Positions 15,433-23,815 of a stretch of DNA of 64,000 bases are shown piece by piece; position 1 is the stretch's first letter, and each line of letters opens with the position of its first letter. The stretch is from Tepidiforma thermophila (GTDB lineage Bacteria; Chloroflexota; Dehalococcoidia; Tepidiformales; Tepidiformaceae), in contig NZ_PDJQ01000001.1 of NCBI RefSeq assembly GCF_002563855.1, forward strand, positions 620,001 through 684,000. Direction: 5' to 3'. Position numbers and translations under genes: made by a program. The notes below the pieces were generated by a model. It was not told the DNA's origin. It saw nothing but the letters and a program-made list of their open reading frames with translations, and searched no databases.

Positions 15433-16356
15433 TTATTGCGGCACGGGGAACGACTCCGCCGGGACCGCTACGACCTCCTTGAGGGTCTCGGCCCGCGCGA
15501 GGCGGCGAGCGCACATGAGCCGCACTCCGAGGGCCGGATAGCCGCGCTCCTGCGCGGCAGCTTCGATGCCGGGCTGGTGTTCGGCCACCACCAGCGCCCC
15601 GTGGCGGGGTGCATGGGCCTCCACGGTGTCGAGCGCAGCCTCCACGAGGCTGCCGCCCTCGGCGAGCAGGAGGTGCGCCTCGCGCTCGCCGATCCCGGCC
15701 CAGCCGATGAGCGCGCCTTCGCCATCGGCCACGAACTCGTGCTCGCAATCGAACGAATCGAGCACGGCCCGGAACTCCTGCAGGCCGGGCGCCTCGTTCC
15801 GACGGACCTGCTCCGGCACGGCCCGGCAGTACAGCCGGAAGATGCCGGCGCGGTCGGCCCGCGCCGCCGGGCGGAACGGGTTCCCTTCCGCCATCTGCGC
15901 CCGCGCGCTGCGGATGGCGTACAGCCGCTCCAGCCGGTACGCGTAGAAGCCGGCCCGCCGGAGCGCCGCCGCGTGGGGCGACCCCTCGGCGTAGCGAAGG
16001 TAGAGCACCCGCCCGCCGCGGAGCGCCACTTCCCGCGCGAGCCCGAGCAGCAGCGCCTCGACCGCGTCGTCGTCCTTCGGCCGGCCAATGCGCACCGAGG
16101 CGACATCCCAGCCGGCGCCGCCGGCAAGCTGGCGCGCCACCGCCACGCCCCGGTAGCTCAGCCCGCGGCGCAGCCCCACGACGGCTGTCCGGGGCACGCG
16201 CGGCAGCCGGGCGATGCCCGTCGCCGCCAGCCCGCTCGAAACGAGCAGGTTCTGCGACCCGCGCAGCGCCACCACCTCGGTATCGAGCCGGTGGAGCTGC
16301 GGCCAGAGCGTCGCCGCATCGATGGGGCTCAGCGCTTCGGCTGCCAGTTCGCTCAT
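15433..16356 (-). CDS. Two-domain GNAT-like protein
   Basis: A 307-residue cytoplasmic protein. The arrangement of two alpha/beta halves suggests two GNAT-type acetyltransferase domains. The first half has LRGGRVLYLRYAEGSPHAAALRRAGFYAYRLERLY (an acetyl-CoA-site-like 'AxxxLxxAGF'). The second half has HEFVADGEGALIGWAGIGE and ...AAQERGYPALGVRLMCARRLA, a typical GNAT C-terminal 'GYxxxxxxxxMxR' pattern. The substrate is unknown. It overlaps pdxT by 4 bp and is 4 bp from the R3H-AAA start, so all are probably cotranscribed. The family call is by pattern only. Confidence 0.65.
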   Translation of the reverse strand: MSELAAEALSPIDAATLWPQLHRLDTEVVALRGSQNLLVSSGLAATGIARLPRVPRTAVVGLRRGLSYRGVAVARQLAGGAGWDVASVRIGRPKDDDAVEALLLGLAREVALRGGRVLYLRYAEGSPHAAALRRAGFYAYRLERLYAIRSARAQMAEGNPFRPAARADRAGIFRLYCRAVPEQVRRNEAPGLQEFRAVLDSFDCEHEFVADGEGALIGWAGIGEREAHLLLAEGGSLVEAALDTVEAHAPRHGALVVAEHQPGIEAAAQERGYPALGVRLMCARRLARAETLKEVVAVPAESFPVPQ

Positions 16357-16967
16357 TTCGCTGCCCCCTGCGGCGCGCCCATCGCCAGGAAGTAGGCGTG
16401 CAGCCGCGGATCGTGCGTCAGTTCCGGGTGGAAGCTCGTCGCCAGCAGGTTCCCCTGCCGCGCCGCCACCACGGTCCCGTCCTCCAGCCGGGCGATCGCC
16501 CGGGCCGGCGGGTCGACCCGCTCGATGACGGGCGCACGGATGAACACGGCCCGGAACGGCCCGCCCTCGATTCCGTCGATGGCGATCTCCTCTTCGAAGC
16601 TGTCCACCTGGCGGCCGAAGGCGTTCCGGCGCACCCGGATCGCCATCACCTCGATGCCCGGCCGGTCGAGCCGGTCGACCTCCTGCGCGAGGAGGATGGC
16701 GCCCGCGCAGGTGCCCCAGGTTGGCTTCCCGCTCGCGCAGAAGTCGCGCAGGGGCTGCTGGAAGCCGTTCGAGAGGATCAGCCGGGCAATGGTGGTGCTT
16801 TCGCCCCCGGGGATGATGAGCGCATCAATCCCCTCGAGCTGGGCCGGCTTGCGGATTTCGATGGCGCGGTGGCCCATCGCCTCGAGCATCTCGCGGTGCT
16901 CGCGGAAGTCGCCCTGCAGGGCAAGGACGCCCACGGTGCGCGGGCCTGGAACCTGGACGTTGGTCAT
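16353..16967 (-). CDS. pdxT: Pyridoxal 5'-phosphate synthase glutaminase subunit PdxT
   Basis: A 204-residue class-I glutaminase that supplies ammonia to PdxS for de novo PLP synthesis. It has the N-terminal VGVLALQGDFREH, IIPGGEST (51-58), the nucleophile Cys87 in GTCAGA, and His180/Glu182 in SFHPELT. All catalytic residues are present. pdxS is not in the window. The short N-terminal extension MTNVQVPGPR could be trimmed if an internal start is used. A TACACT box near 17085 would give a leader of about 110 nt. Confidence 0.96.
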   Translation of the reverse strand: MTNVQVPGPRTVGVLALQGDFREHREMLEAMGHRAIEIRKPAQLEGIDALIIPGGESTTIARLILSNGFQQPLRDFCASGKPTWGTCAGAILLAQEVDRLDRPGIEVMAIRVRRNAFGRQVDSFEEEIAIDGIEGGPFRAVFIRAPVIERVDPPARAIARLEDGTVVAARQGNLLATSFHPELTHDPRLHAYFLAMGAPQGAAK

Positions 16968-17120
16968 GCGGAAGGGTCCCCCGGCGCAGGGCGCGGCTCA
17001 CGGACGGCAACCGAGGGGTGCGTGGAACGGCGGATGCTCGATGGCAACGGCAGTGCAAAAACCCTGCGCAACCTGCTTCCAGTGTAGCGCACCCGCAGGG
17101 GCCCTGCGTGCCGGGAAACG

Positions 17121-17459
17121 TTAACGTCCTGTGCCCTGGTACGCCGGCTCGATGATCGCCGACATGCTCCCGCGCGAATTCGGCATCAGCGGGTCCGGCC
17201 CGTAGGCGTGGACGAGCTCCTGCTTCGCCCGCACCTCATCGTGGCTGCCGGTCATCAGTACGGCCCGCCCCTGGCTGTCGACCACGCAGGCGATGGCGTA
17301 CCCCTTCTCCGGCCCGTACCCGAAGATCTCGGCGCACATGCGGATGACGTAGGCGTAGGTGTGCTCGTCGTCGTCCAGCAGCACGAGGTGGTACGGCGGT
17401 TCGAGCTGCTGATCGGTCTCGTCGATGACGCGTGTCCCTGGAGATGGCAGCAGGCTCAT
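17121..17459 (-). CDS. ClpS-like adaptor, second paralogue
   Basis: A 112-residue protein with a ClpS fold signature: PPYHLVLLDDDEHTYAYVI (22-40), a helix, then GYAIACVVDSQGRAVLMTGSHDEVRAKQELVHAYGPD. Compared with the canonical ClpS at 5632, the HNDDVNTM loop is replaced by DDDEHTY, so the substrate pocket may differ. The C-terminal PLMPNSRGSMSAIIEPAYQ is an added tail. The start ATG follows a consensus TATAAT -10 by only 7 nt, so the mRNA should be leaderless and strongly transcribed. Whether it docks on ClpC or another unfoldase is unknown. Confidence 0.88.
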   Translation of the reverse strand: MSLLPSPGTRVIDETDQQLEPPYHLVLLDDDEHTYAYVIRMCAEIFGYGPEKGYAIACVVDSQGRAVLMTGSHDEVRAKQELVHAYGPDPLMPNSRGSMSAIIEPAYQGTGR

Positions 17460-17466
17460 ACCCGCA

Positions 17467-17472
17467 ATTATA
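17467..17472 (-). promoter_or_regulatory. Consensus -10 box (TATAAT), leaderless start of the second clpS
   Basis: A perfect TATAAT on the minus strand, 7 nt before ATG 17459. It is the best -10 match seen in the window and leaves no space for a ribosome-binding site. Confidence 0.7.
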
Positions 17473-17498
17473 CCGCGTCGGCCGCTCCGCCCGGCCCC

Positions 17499-18407
17499 TC
17501 AGCGGCCGGGTTCGAACAGCGCCGCGATCACCGCCAGCGCCAGCAGCCGCCCGCCGGCAGGCGTGAAGTGGACCCCATCATCCGTCCGCATCACCCGCGG
17601 CACGCCGGCCTCATCGGGCAGCACCGCCGTGTAGCTGCCGTCCGGGCCCGAGGTGAGCGCCCACGCATCGAGGTACAGCACCCACGGCCGCGCCGCCGCC
17701 TGCGCCCGGAAGATCGCGTTGACCCGCGGCACGCTCGCCGCGAGGTCGGGCCGCCCCATGTTCGGCTGGCCGACCCAGACGACCGTCCGCCCCGGCCGGT
17801 AGAGCAGGTCCATCACCGCGCCCACGCGGGCCGCATACGCCTCCTCCGAACGCACCTGGTTCGCGTCGTTCGCGCCGACCATGAACACCACGACGTCCGG
17901 GTCGTAGCGCGCCATCTCGGCCGCGAGGTAGGCCGGCCAGTCGAAGAAGTCGCTCCTGACGAGCCCCGAGGAGATCTTGTAGTCGGCGCCCCGCACCGGC
18001 ACCCCGCCCAGCGCGCTCCACGCCTGGAAGAGCGCGACCGTCATGAAGTACGAGGTCGAATCCCCGTCCGACCAGATGCGCACGCCCTCGGCCGACTGGA
18101 GGCGGGCAGGCGGCGGCGTCGGGGTCGGTGTCGGTGTCGGCGTCGGCTCGGGGGTGCCGTCGAAAGCGAGGCCCATCACGTACACGGGCAGCGGCGGCGC
18201 TGCCGCGCCAGCTGCCGGGGCCTCGGCCTGCGGGTTGCTCGCCGCCGAATAGATGACCCCGGCGGCGCCGCCCAGCAGCCCGGCAAGCAGCAGAAGCGCC
18301 GCATGCCACCGGCGCGCCGCCCGGCCCCGGAATGGTCCGCGGACCGGGGCGGCTGGGGCGTCGGCGTCGCGTTCGTCCTCCAACCGGGCAACCTCGCAGG
18401 GGCTCAC
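17499..18407 (-). CDS. DUF459 / SGNH-hydrolase-type membrane-anchored protein
   Basis: A 302-residue protein with an N-terminal basic region, one membrane helix (about 36-54), a TP-repeat linker (88-100) and an extracytoplasmic SGNH domain. Block I is WSDGDST (Ser117), block III is VGANDANQ, and block V is DGVHFTPAG, giving the Ser-Gly-Asn-His set plus Asp. Such DUF459 proteins typically accompany MBOAT acyltransferases and are thought to transfer or remove O-acyl groups on extracellular glycans. It is divergent from the MBOAT gene at 18510 and paralogous to 19956-21032. The start is GTG 18407. Confidence 0.88.
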   Translation of the reverse strand: MSPCEVARLEDERDADAPAAPVRGPFRGRAARRWHAALLLLAGLLGGAAGVIYSAASNPQAEAPAAGAAAPPLPVYVMGLAFDGTPEPTPTPTPTPTPPPARLQSAEGVRIWSDGDSTSYFMTVALFQAWSALGGVPVRGADYKISSGLVRSDFFDWPAYLAAEMARYDPDVVVFMVGANDANQVRSEEAYAARVGAVMDLLYRPGRTVVWVGQPNMGRPDLAASVPRVNAIFRAQAAARPWVLYLDAWALTSGPDGSYTAVLPDEAGVPRVMRTDDGVHFTPAGGRLLALAVIAALFEPGR

Positions 18408-18509
18408 ACGCTACAACGGATGATGCCAGCCGAAAGTTTCCGCCAGTCGCCCGCTTCGGACGAGGCGGCGACAATGCAGGACGGGGCGGCTCACCCGCCG
18501 GCCGATGCC

Positions 18510-19931
18510 ATGCTTTTCCCGACCGTCGACTTCGCCGTCTTCTTCGTCGTTGTCTTCGCCATCGCCTGGCTGATCCGGCCCTGGCATTTCTGGTGGCGCG
18601 TCTTCCTCGTCGCCGCGAGCTGGTTCTTCTACGGCTTCTGGGAGCCGAAGTTCGTCCTCCTGCTCATCGGCTCCACCGCCTTCAACTGGGCCGTCGGCCG
18701 CGACCTCGCCGCCATGCGCACCCCCGAGGGGCTCACCCGCTTCGGCCGCTGGTTCCTCGGCTTCGGCATCGCCGCCAACCTCCTCACCCTCGGCTGGTTC
18801 AAGTACTACGGCTTCTTCGTCGAGGATGTCGCCGGGCTGATTGAGCGGTTCGGCGTCGACCTCCCGCTCCCGCTCCTCCAGGTCACCCTGCCGGTCGCCA
18901 TCTCGTTCTTCACCTTCCACGCCATCAGCTACCTGGTCGATATCGCCCGCGGCGACTGTGAGCCGCTCTCCCCGCTCGACTTTGCGCTCTACCTCTCCTT
19001 CTTCCCCCACCTGGTGGCCGGTCCCATCGTCCGGGTCACCGAGTTCGCGCCGCAAATCCGCGCGCCCCTCCGCGAGCGGGTCATCGATGCCGCCCCGGCC
19101 TTCACCCTCATCGTCGCCGGCCTCTTCAAGAAGGTCGTCATCTCCACCTACCTCGCCGGCGAGATCGCCGACCCCGTCTTCGCCAGCCCGGCCAGCCACA
19201 GCGCACTCGAAAACCTGTTCGGCGTCTACGCCTACGCCGTCCAGATCTTCGCCGACTTCAGCGGCTACACCGATATCGCCATCGGCTGCGCCCTCCTCCT
19301 CGGCATCCAGTTCCCGCAGAACTTCGACAGCCCCTACCGTGCCTGGTCGCTCCAGGACTTCTGGCGCCGCTGGCACATGACCCTGAGCCGCTGGCTGCGC
19401 GACTACCTCTACATCCCCCTCGGCGGCAACCGCGGCCCGAAGTGGTTCGTCTACCGCAACCTCTTTCTCACCATGCTGCTCGGCGGCCTCTGGCACGGCG
19501 CCGCCTGGACGTTCGTCGCCTGGGGCGCCATCCACGGCGCCGGGCTCGTTCTCGAGCGCGAGGTCCGCGCACGCAACCGCTGGCTCCGCGGCGCGGCCGC
19601 GAAGGCCGTCGGCTGGTTCGTCACCTTCCACCTGGTCTGCTTCGCCTGGATCTTCTTCCGGGCCGAGACGTTCGGGGCCGCCTGGGAGGTCATCACCCGT
19701 ATCGCCACCGCCTGGGGCGAGCCCTCCCCGGCCGTCACACCGCTGCTGGCCGCCGTCATCGCCGGGTCGATCGCTGCCCAGTTCCTTCCGAAGGACCTCT
19801 TCCGCCGGTTCGAAGTCGCCTATTCTGAACTCGCCCCTGCCGCACAGGCGGCTATGCTGGCGGTGGCGCTCGTCCTGATCGATGCCCTCGGGCCGGAGGG
19901 CGTGGCGCCCTTCATCTACTTCCAGTTCTAG
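18510..19931 (+). CDS. MBOAT membrane O-acyltransferase (AlgI-like)
   Basis: A 473-residue polytopic membrane protein of the MBOAT family, which moves acyl groups (usually acetyl) across the membrane onto glycans. About ten hydrophobic segments are visible. Diagnostic motifs are SFFTFHAISYLVDI, FPHLVAGPIVR, FADFSGYTDIAIG, FWRRWHMTLSRWLRDYLYIPLGGNR, and the catalytic His in GGLWHGAAWTF. ATG 18510 gives the family N-terminus MLFPTVDF; ATG 18474 and ATG 18420 are in-frame alternatives, the last only 2 nt from a TACAAC -10-like box. It is flanked by two SGNH genes, so the three probably form one O-acylation system. Confidence 0.94.
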   Translation: MLFPTVDFAVFFVVVFAIAWLIRPWHFWWRVFLVAASWFFYGFWEPKFVLLLIGSTAFNWAVGRDLAAMRTPEGLTRFGRWFLGFGIAANLLTLGWFKYYGFFVEDVAGLIERFGVDLPLPLLQVTLPVAISFFTFHAISYLVDIARGDCEPLSPLDFALYLSFFPHLVAGPIVRVTEFAPQIRAPLRERVIDAAPAFTLIVAGLFKKVVISTYLAGEIADPVFASPASHSALENLFGVYAYAVQIFADFSGYTDIAIGCALLLGIQFPQNFDSPYRAWSLQDFWRRWHMTLSRWLRDYLYIPLGGNRGPKWFVYRNLFLTMLLGGLWHGAAWTFVAWGAIHGAGLVLEREVRARNRWLRGAAAKAVGWFVTFHLVCFAWIFFRAETFGAAWEVITRIATAWGEPSPAVTPLLAAVIAGSIAAQFLPKDLFRRFEVAYSELAPAAQAAMLAVALVLIDALGPEGVAPFIYFQF

Positions 19932-19955
19932 CGGCCGGCGGCCCCGCCCGCCGCG

Positions 19956-21032
19956 ATGGAGCAGCACCAGCAGATGTCCGGCGCAACCCGGCACAGCCCC
20001 CGCCAGCGCCTCGGCGCCCGGCCCCGGCGCGTCTTCGGCGTCATGGTCGGCGGCCTCCTCCTCGCCGTCCTCCTCAATGCCCCTGCCCTCGAACAGGGCG
20101 CCGAGCGGATGCCCTACGGCCGCGAACGCGACTTCTGGCTCGCCGTTTGGAAGCCCTTCGCAGCCGTCAGCCGGGCCTTCTTCCTCGATGAGCCGCGCAA
20201 CCTGCTCGACCGCGCCCTCGGCCGCAGCGATGGCGACCTCTTCGAGCTCCCGGCCGCGCCCGGCGGCGAAGAACCGGGTGTTGCGCCGCCCGCAACGGCC
20301 ACGCCAGCCCGCACCCCGGCCCCAGGCCGCGGCACGCCCGCCGCCACGCCGACGCCCACGCCCGATCCCCGCCCGCGCCTCCGCACCCCCACCGCCGCCG
20401 ACCCCCTCCGCGTCTGGATTGGCGGCGACTCGATGGTGAAGGTGCTCGGCGAGGCCTTCCTCCGCCAGGCCGCCGAAACCGGCGTCATCGCCGCCACCCA
20501 CGACCCCCAGCTCTCCAGCGGCCTCACCCGCCCCGACTTCTTCGACTGGCCAGGTCATTTCAACCAGCTCGTCCAGTCCGGCCGCTACGAAGTGTTCATC
20601 GTCATGTTCGGCGCCAACGACTCCCAGGGCATCAAGACGCCGGACGGCAAGATCTTCCAGCCCGGCGAGGAGGGCTGGACCGCCGAGTACCGCCGCCGCG
20701 TCGCCGGCGTGATGGACCTCCTCGGCGGCCAGGACCGGCTCGTCCTCTGGGTCGGCCAGCCCATCATGCGCAGCTCCGAGTTCAGCGAACGGATGGCCGC
20801 CCTCAACGCCATCTACCGCGAAGAGGCCGCAAAGCGCCCGTGGGTGCAGTTCATCGACCTCTGGCCGCTGTTCACGACCCCCTCCGGCGGCTACGATGCC
20901 TACCTCGCCGATGATGACGGCCAGGTGAAGGAGATGCGCCACCCCGACGGCGTCCACCTCGTCCGCGCCGGCGGCGAACGGGCGGCCCGCGCCATCCTGG
21001 CCGTCCTCAAGGCCGAGGCGAAGATCCCCTGA
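19956..21032 (+). CDS. DUF459 / SGNH-hydrolase-type protein, second paralogue
   Basis: A 358-residue envelope protein. It has one N-terminal membrane helix (about 26-43), a Pro/Thr/Ala-rich linker (100-148) and an SGNH domain with GGDSMVK (Ser159), FGANDSQG and DGVHLVRAG. All catalytic blocks are present. It is the same family as 17499-18407 (shared FFDWP, GANDxQ, WVGQP and PDGVH blocks) but has an extra 50-residue region after the helix. It begins 25 bp after the MBOAT stop on the same strand, so the two are very probably cotranscribed. The likely role is acyl transfer from the MBOAT product to a glycan. Confidence 0.9.
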   Translation: MEQHQQMSGATRHSPRQRLGARPRRVFGVMVGGLLLAVLLNAPALEQGAERMPYGRERDFWLAVWKPFAAVSRAFFLDEPRNLLDRALGRSDGDLFELPAAPGGEEPGVAPPATATPARTPAPGRGTPAATPTPTPDPRPRLRTPTAADPLRVWIGGDSMVKVLGEAFLRQAAETGVIAATHDPQLSSGLTRPDFFDWPGHFNQLVQSGRYEVFIVMFGANDSQGIKTPDGKIFQPGEEGWTAEYRRRVAGVMDLLGGQDRLVLWVGQPIMRSSEFSERMAALNAIYREEAAKRPWVQFIDLWPLFTTPSGGYDAYLADDDGQVKEMRHPDGVHLVRAGGERAARAILAVLKAEAKIP

Positions 21033-21076
21033 GCGCCGGGGCCGCGCCCGCGGTCGTCCGTTCCGCCCGCCGGCCG

Positions 21077-21082
21077 TAGGCT
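21077..21082 (+). promoter_or_regulatory. Leaderless-type -10 box (TAGGCT) of the MFS gene at 21091
   Basis: TAGGCT ends 8 nt before ATG 21091. The intervening CGAAGGCG is too close to -10 to act as a leader. Confidence 0.5.
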
Positions 21083-21090
21083 CGAAGGCG

Positions 21091-22287
21091 ATGGACGGCA
21101 GCCTCCCGCCCGGGTTCCGGCGCTACCCGCTGCCGCTCGCCCTCGCCATCCTGCTCGTCCAGGGCGCCCTCGGCATCATCCTCTTCGCCGCATTCCAGGA
21201 GTGGGTCCCCCGCGAGCTCGACACCTCCGATGCCTGGGGCGGCTACCTGCTCGCCGCCTACGGCGCGGCCCGCTTCCTCCTCGAAACGCCGACCGGCGCC
21301 CTCGCCGACCGCGTCGAGCGGCGCGCCGGGCTCCTGTTCGGCTTCCTCCTCATGCTCCCCGCCATCGCCCTCATGGGCGCCGTGCGCGACGCGCGGGCCT
21401 ACCTCGCCTTCGCCGCCATGCTCGGCGCCGCCACGGCCTTCCTCTGGCCTGCGGCCTACGCCATCGCCGCCGACCTCTACCCGGTCGACCGGCGCGGCAA
21501 AGTCATCGGCTTCCTGAACCTCGCCCAGCTCGCCGGATTTGGCATCGGCGCCCTCGGCGGCGCATTCATCGTCGACCACGCCGGCGGCCGCGAGCTCTTC
21601 GGCGCCGCCGCGGTGAGCGTCGGGCTCGCCTTCGCCGCCGCTCTCCTCGGCATCCCGAACTACCGCGGAGGGTCGCTCTTCCGCCGGGTCGATGGCCCGG
21701 CCCGGCCGCCGCTCCGCGCGGTGCTGACCGGCAGGGTTGCCGCCCTCGCCGGGCTCATCCTCCTCGCCAGCATCGCCCTCGCCATGCTCGTGCCGGCCAT
21801 TCGCCCCTATGGCGAACGGGAGCTCGGGGTCACCTTCTCGCGGCTCACCCTCGCACTGGTCCCTGCCGTGGCGGTCGGCGCGCTCCTCTACATCCCGGCC
21901 GGCGACCTCGCCGACCGGTTCGGCCGCTGGAAGCCGTTCGCCGCGGGGCAGCTCTGCCTCGTCGCCGGCCTCCTGGTGCTGGCGGCGACGGCCAGCCTGC
22001 CCGTCGCGATGGGTGCAGCGACCCTCGTCTTCGCCGGCAACGTCCTCACCGTGCCGGCATGGAACGCGGCGGTGATGGACCTCGCCCCCGAAAGCCACCG
22101 CGGCACCCTGATCGGCCTCTCCGTCGCGCTCAGCGGGCTGGCGCTGGCCCTCGGCCCCGCGCTCGGCGGGTTCGTCGTCGGCCGCTGGGGCGCGGAGGCT
22201 GCCTTCCTCGTCTCGGCCCTGCTGGCGGCGCTCGCAACGTCCGCGATCGCCGCCTATGCCCGGGGCGCGCCGCCGGCCCGGCGGTGA
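21091..22287 (+). CDS. Major facilitator superfamily transporter
   Basis: A 398-residue inner-membrane transporter with 11-12 hydrophobic segments. The loop 2-3 MFS motif is visible as ETPTGALADRVERRAGLL (GxLaDrxxrr), and its repeat in the second half is PAGDLADRFGRWKPF. A conserved GPALGGFVVGRWG closes the protein. The substrate is not predictable, and no regulator or pathway gene is adjacent. It is followed after 67 bp by an esterase gene with its own promoter (TATGCT) and ribosome site. Confidence 0.9.
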   Translation: MDGSLPPGFRRYPLPLALAILLVQGALGIILFAAFQEWVPRELDTSDAWGGYLLAAYGAARFLLETPTGALADRVERRAGLLFGFLLMLPAIALMGAVRDARAYLAFAAMLGAATAFLWPAAYAIAADLYPVDRRGKVIGFLNLAQLAGFGIGALGGAFIVDHAGGRELFGAAAVSVGLAFAAALLGIPNYRGGSLFRRVDGPARPPLRAVLTGRVAALAGLILLASIALAMLVPAIRPYGERELGVTFSRLTLALVPAVAVGALLYIPAGDLADRFGRWKPFAAGQLCLVAGLLVLAATASLPVAMGAATLVFAGNVLTVPAWNAAVMDLAPESHRGTLIGLSVALSGLALALGPALGGFVVGRWGAEAAFLVSALLAALATSAIAAYARGAPPARR

Positions 22288-22354
22288 CCCGGCCCGCACA
22301 CGCCGCACCCCAAACCGTTATGCTCCACGCACCTGCGCACTGGAGGATTGCCCC

Positions 22355-23248
22355 ATGCCGAGCCCCGAAGCCGAGCAGCTGGCCGCCATGTTCCGCGCTG
22401 CTCCCGCGCCCCTCGAGTCCCCGTCCGTCGAGCAGCTCCGCGCCAACATGGAGAGCATGGCCGTCCTCGGCGGCCCCGAGCCGGGAACGGTATCTGAGCC
22501 GGTCGATGCCGCCGGCGTCCCCGCCGAGTGGATCACCGGTCCCGGTGCCAGCCGCGACCGCGCCATCCTCTACCTCCACGGCGGCGGGTATGTGATCGGG
22601 TCGATCGCCACCCACCGGGGCGTCGTCTCCCGCCTCTCGGCCGCCTCCGGTGCGGCCGGCCTCGCCCTCGACTACCGCCTCGCCCCCGAGCACCCCTTCC
22701 CCGCGGCCGTCGAGGATGCGGTTGCCGCCTACCGCTGGCTCCTCGGGCAGGGCATCGCGCCCGGCCGCATCGCCATCGCCGGCGACTCCGCCGGGGGCGG
22801 GCTGACCGTCGCCGCTCTCGTCGCCCTCCGCGATGCCGGCGACCCGCTCCCTGCCTGTGCCGTCACCTTCTCCCCCTGGGCCGACCTCGCCCTCGAGGGC
22901 GCCTCCATGGACGAACGCGACGCCATCGACCCGATGGTCCACCGGCCCGGCATCCAGCAGATGGCCGACTGGTACCTCGCCGGGCAGGACCCGCGCCACC
23001 CCCTCGCCTCACCCATCCACGCCGACCTCGCCGGCCTGCCGCCGCTGCTCATCCAGGTGGGCACCGCCGAGACCCTCTACGACGACGCCGTCCGGCTCGC
23101 CATCCGCGCGATCGAAGGCGGCACCGCCGTCACCTTCGAGCCCTGGCGCGACCTCTTCCACGTCTTCCAGCTGTTCGGCATGCTCCCCGAGGCGCAGGAA
23201 GCCGTCCGGGCTGCCGGCGCCTTCATCGCCCGGTACACCGCCGGCTGA
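22355..23248 (+). CDS. Alpha/beta hydrolase, hormone-sensitive-lipase family
   Basis: A 297-residue cytoplasmic esterase of family IV (HSL type), expected to cleave short acyl esters. Motifs: oxyanion HGGG (75-78) in YLHGGGYVIGS, nucleophile Ser145 in GDSAGGG, the acid in the ETLYDDAVRLA region, and His in DLFHVFQLF. ATG 22355 is chosen because GGAGG lies 8 nt upstream and TATGCT (22319-22324) is a good -10; the frame is open further 5' without start signals. It converges on the DinB-like gene, 5 bp away. Confidence 0.93.
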   Translation: MPSPEAEQLAAMFRAAPAPLESPSVEQLRANMESMAVLGGPEPGTVSEPVDAAGVPAEWITGPGASRDRAILYLHGGGYVIGSIATHRGVVSRLSAASGAAGLALDYRLAPEHPFPAAVEDAVAAYRWLLGQGIAPGRIAIAGDSAGGGLTVAALVALRDAGDPLPACAVTFSPWADLALEGASMDERDAIDPMVHRPGIQQMADWYLAGQDPRHPLASPIHADLAGLPPLLIQVGTAETLYDDAVRLAIRAIEGGTAVTFEPWRDLFHVFQLFGMLPEAQEAVRAAGAFIARYTAG

Positions 23249-23253
23249 GGGCT

Positions 23254-23727
23254 TCAGCGCGGCAGCTCCTCCACCCGCAGCCCGAACAGCGGCGGCGGCT
23301 CGACCCCCAGCGCCGCGAGGTACGAGCAGAGCTGGCTCCGGTGGTGGACCTCATGCTCAACGAGCCCGCCGAGCACCCGCTTCCACGCCGGGAACGGGTC
23401 GCCCGCCAGGTTGCCGATCGTCCGCTCCAGGTCGGCAGTCGTCAGCACGGCGACGGTCTTCTTGCCCGTGCGCAGGCAGAGCGCCCGCAGCCGGTCGGCG
23501 GTCAGCCCGGGCGGCGGTTCGTGGCCGGGGTAGCGCGGCTGACCGCTGAGGACCGCCTCGAGGTTCATCCGCCGGCTGGCGACGATATGCAGCGCCAGCT
23601 CCGCCACCGTGTACTCGCCCGGCGCCGGCCGCCACCCGAGGTGCTCGTCGCGCAGCCGTTCGAACGCCTCGTACGTCCGCGCCTGCACGTTCACCACGTA
23701 CTTCACGAGGTCCTCGCGGGTAATCAC
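23254..23727 (-). CDS. DinB-like four-helix metal-binding protein
   Basis: A 157-residue DinB/YfiT-type protein. This superfamily forms four-helix bundles with three histidines binding a divalent metal, and often acts as thiol transferases. Here His47 (LALHIVA) and His125/His129 (VEHEVHHRS) fit that triad. The start GTG 23727 follows a TAGGAT box by 6 nt, so it is leaderless. No thiol-biosynthesis gene is near; the substrate is unknown. Confidence 0.85.
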   Translation of the reverse strand: MITREDLVKYVVNVQARTYEAFERLRDEHLGWRPAPGEYTVAELALHIVASRRMNLEAVLSGQPRYPGHEPPPGLTADRLRALCLRTGKKTVAVLTTADLERTIGNLAGDPFPAWKRVLGGLVEHEVHHRSQLCSYLAALGVEPPPLFGLRVEELPR

Positions 23728-23733
23728 GCCCTC

Positions 23734-23739
23734 ATCCTA
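23734..23739 (-). promoter_or_regulatory. Leaderless-type -10 box (TAGGAT) of the DinB-like gene
   Basis: TAGGAT on the minus strand, 6 nt before GTG 23727. Confidence 0.55.
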
Positions 23740-23815
23740 CGACACGTCCGCCGGCGCGCCGGCGCGGGCGGCGCGCTAATCTCCCGTTAATCACGCACTT
23801 GGAGCATCGCCCCGG

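Noticed and set aside
18411-20957. 848-codon open frame on the minus strand opposite MBOAT and SGNH
   Set aside because: Its composition is Glu/Gly/Asp-rich low complexity, an antisense shadow of high-GC coding. The plus strand carries recognisable MBOAT and SGNH motifs.
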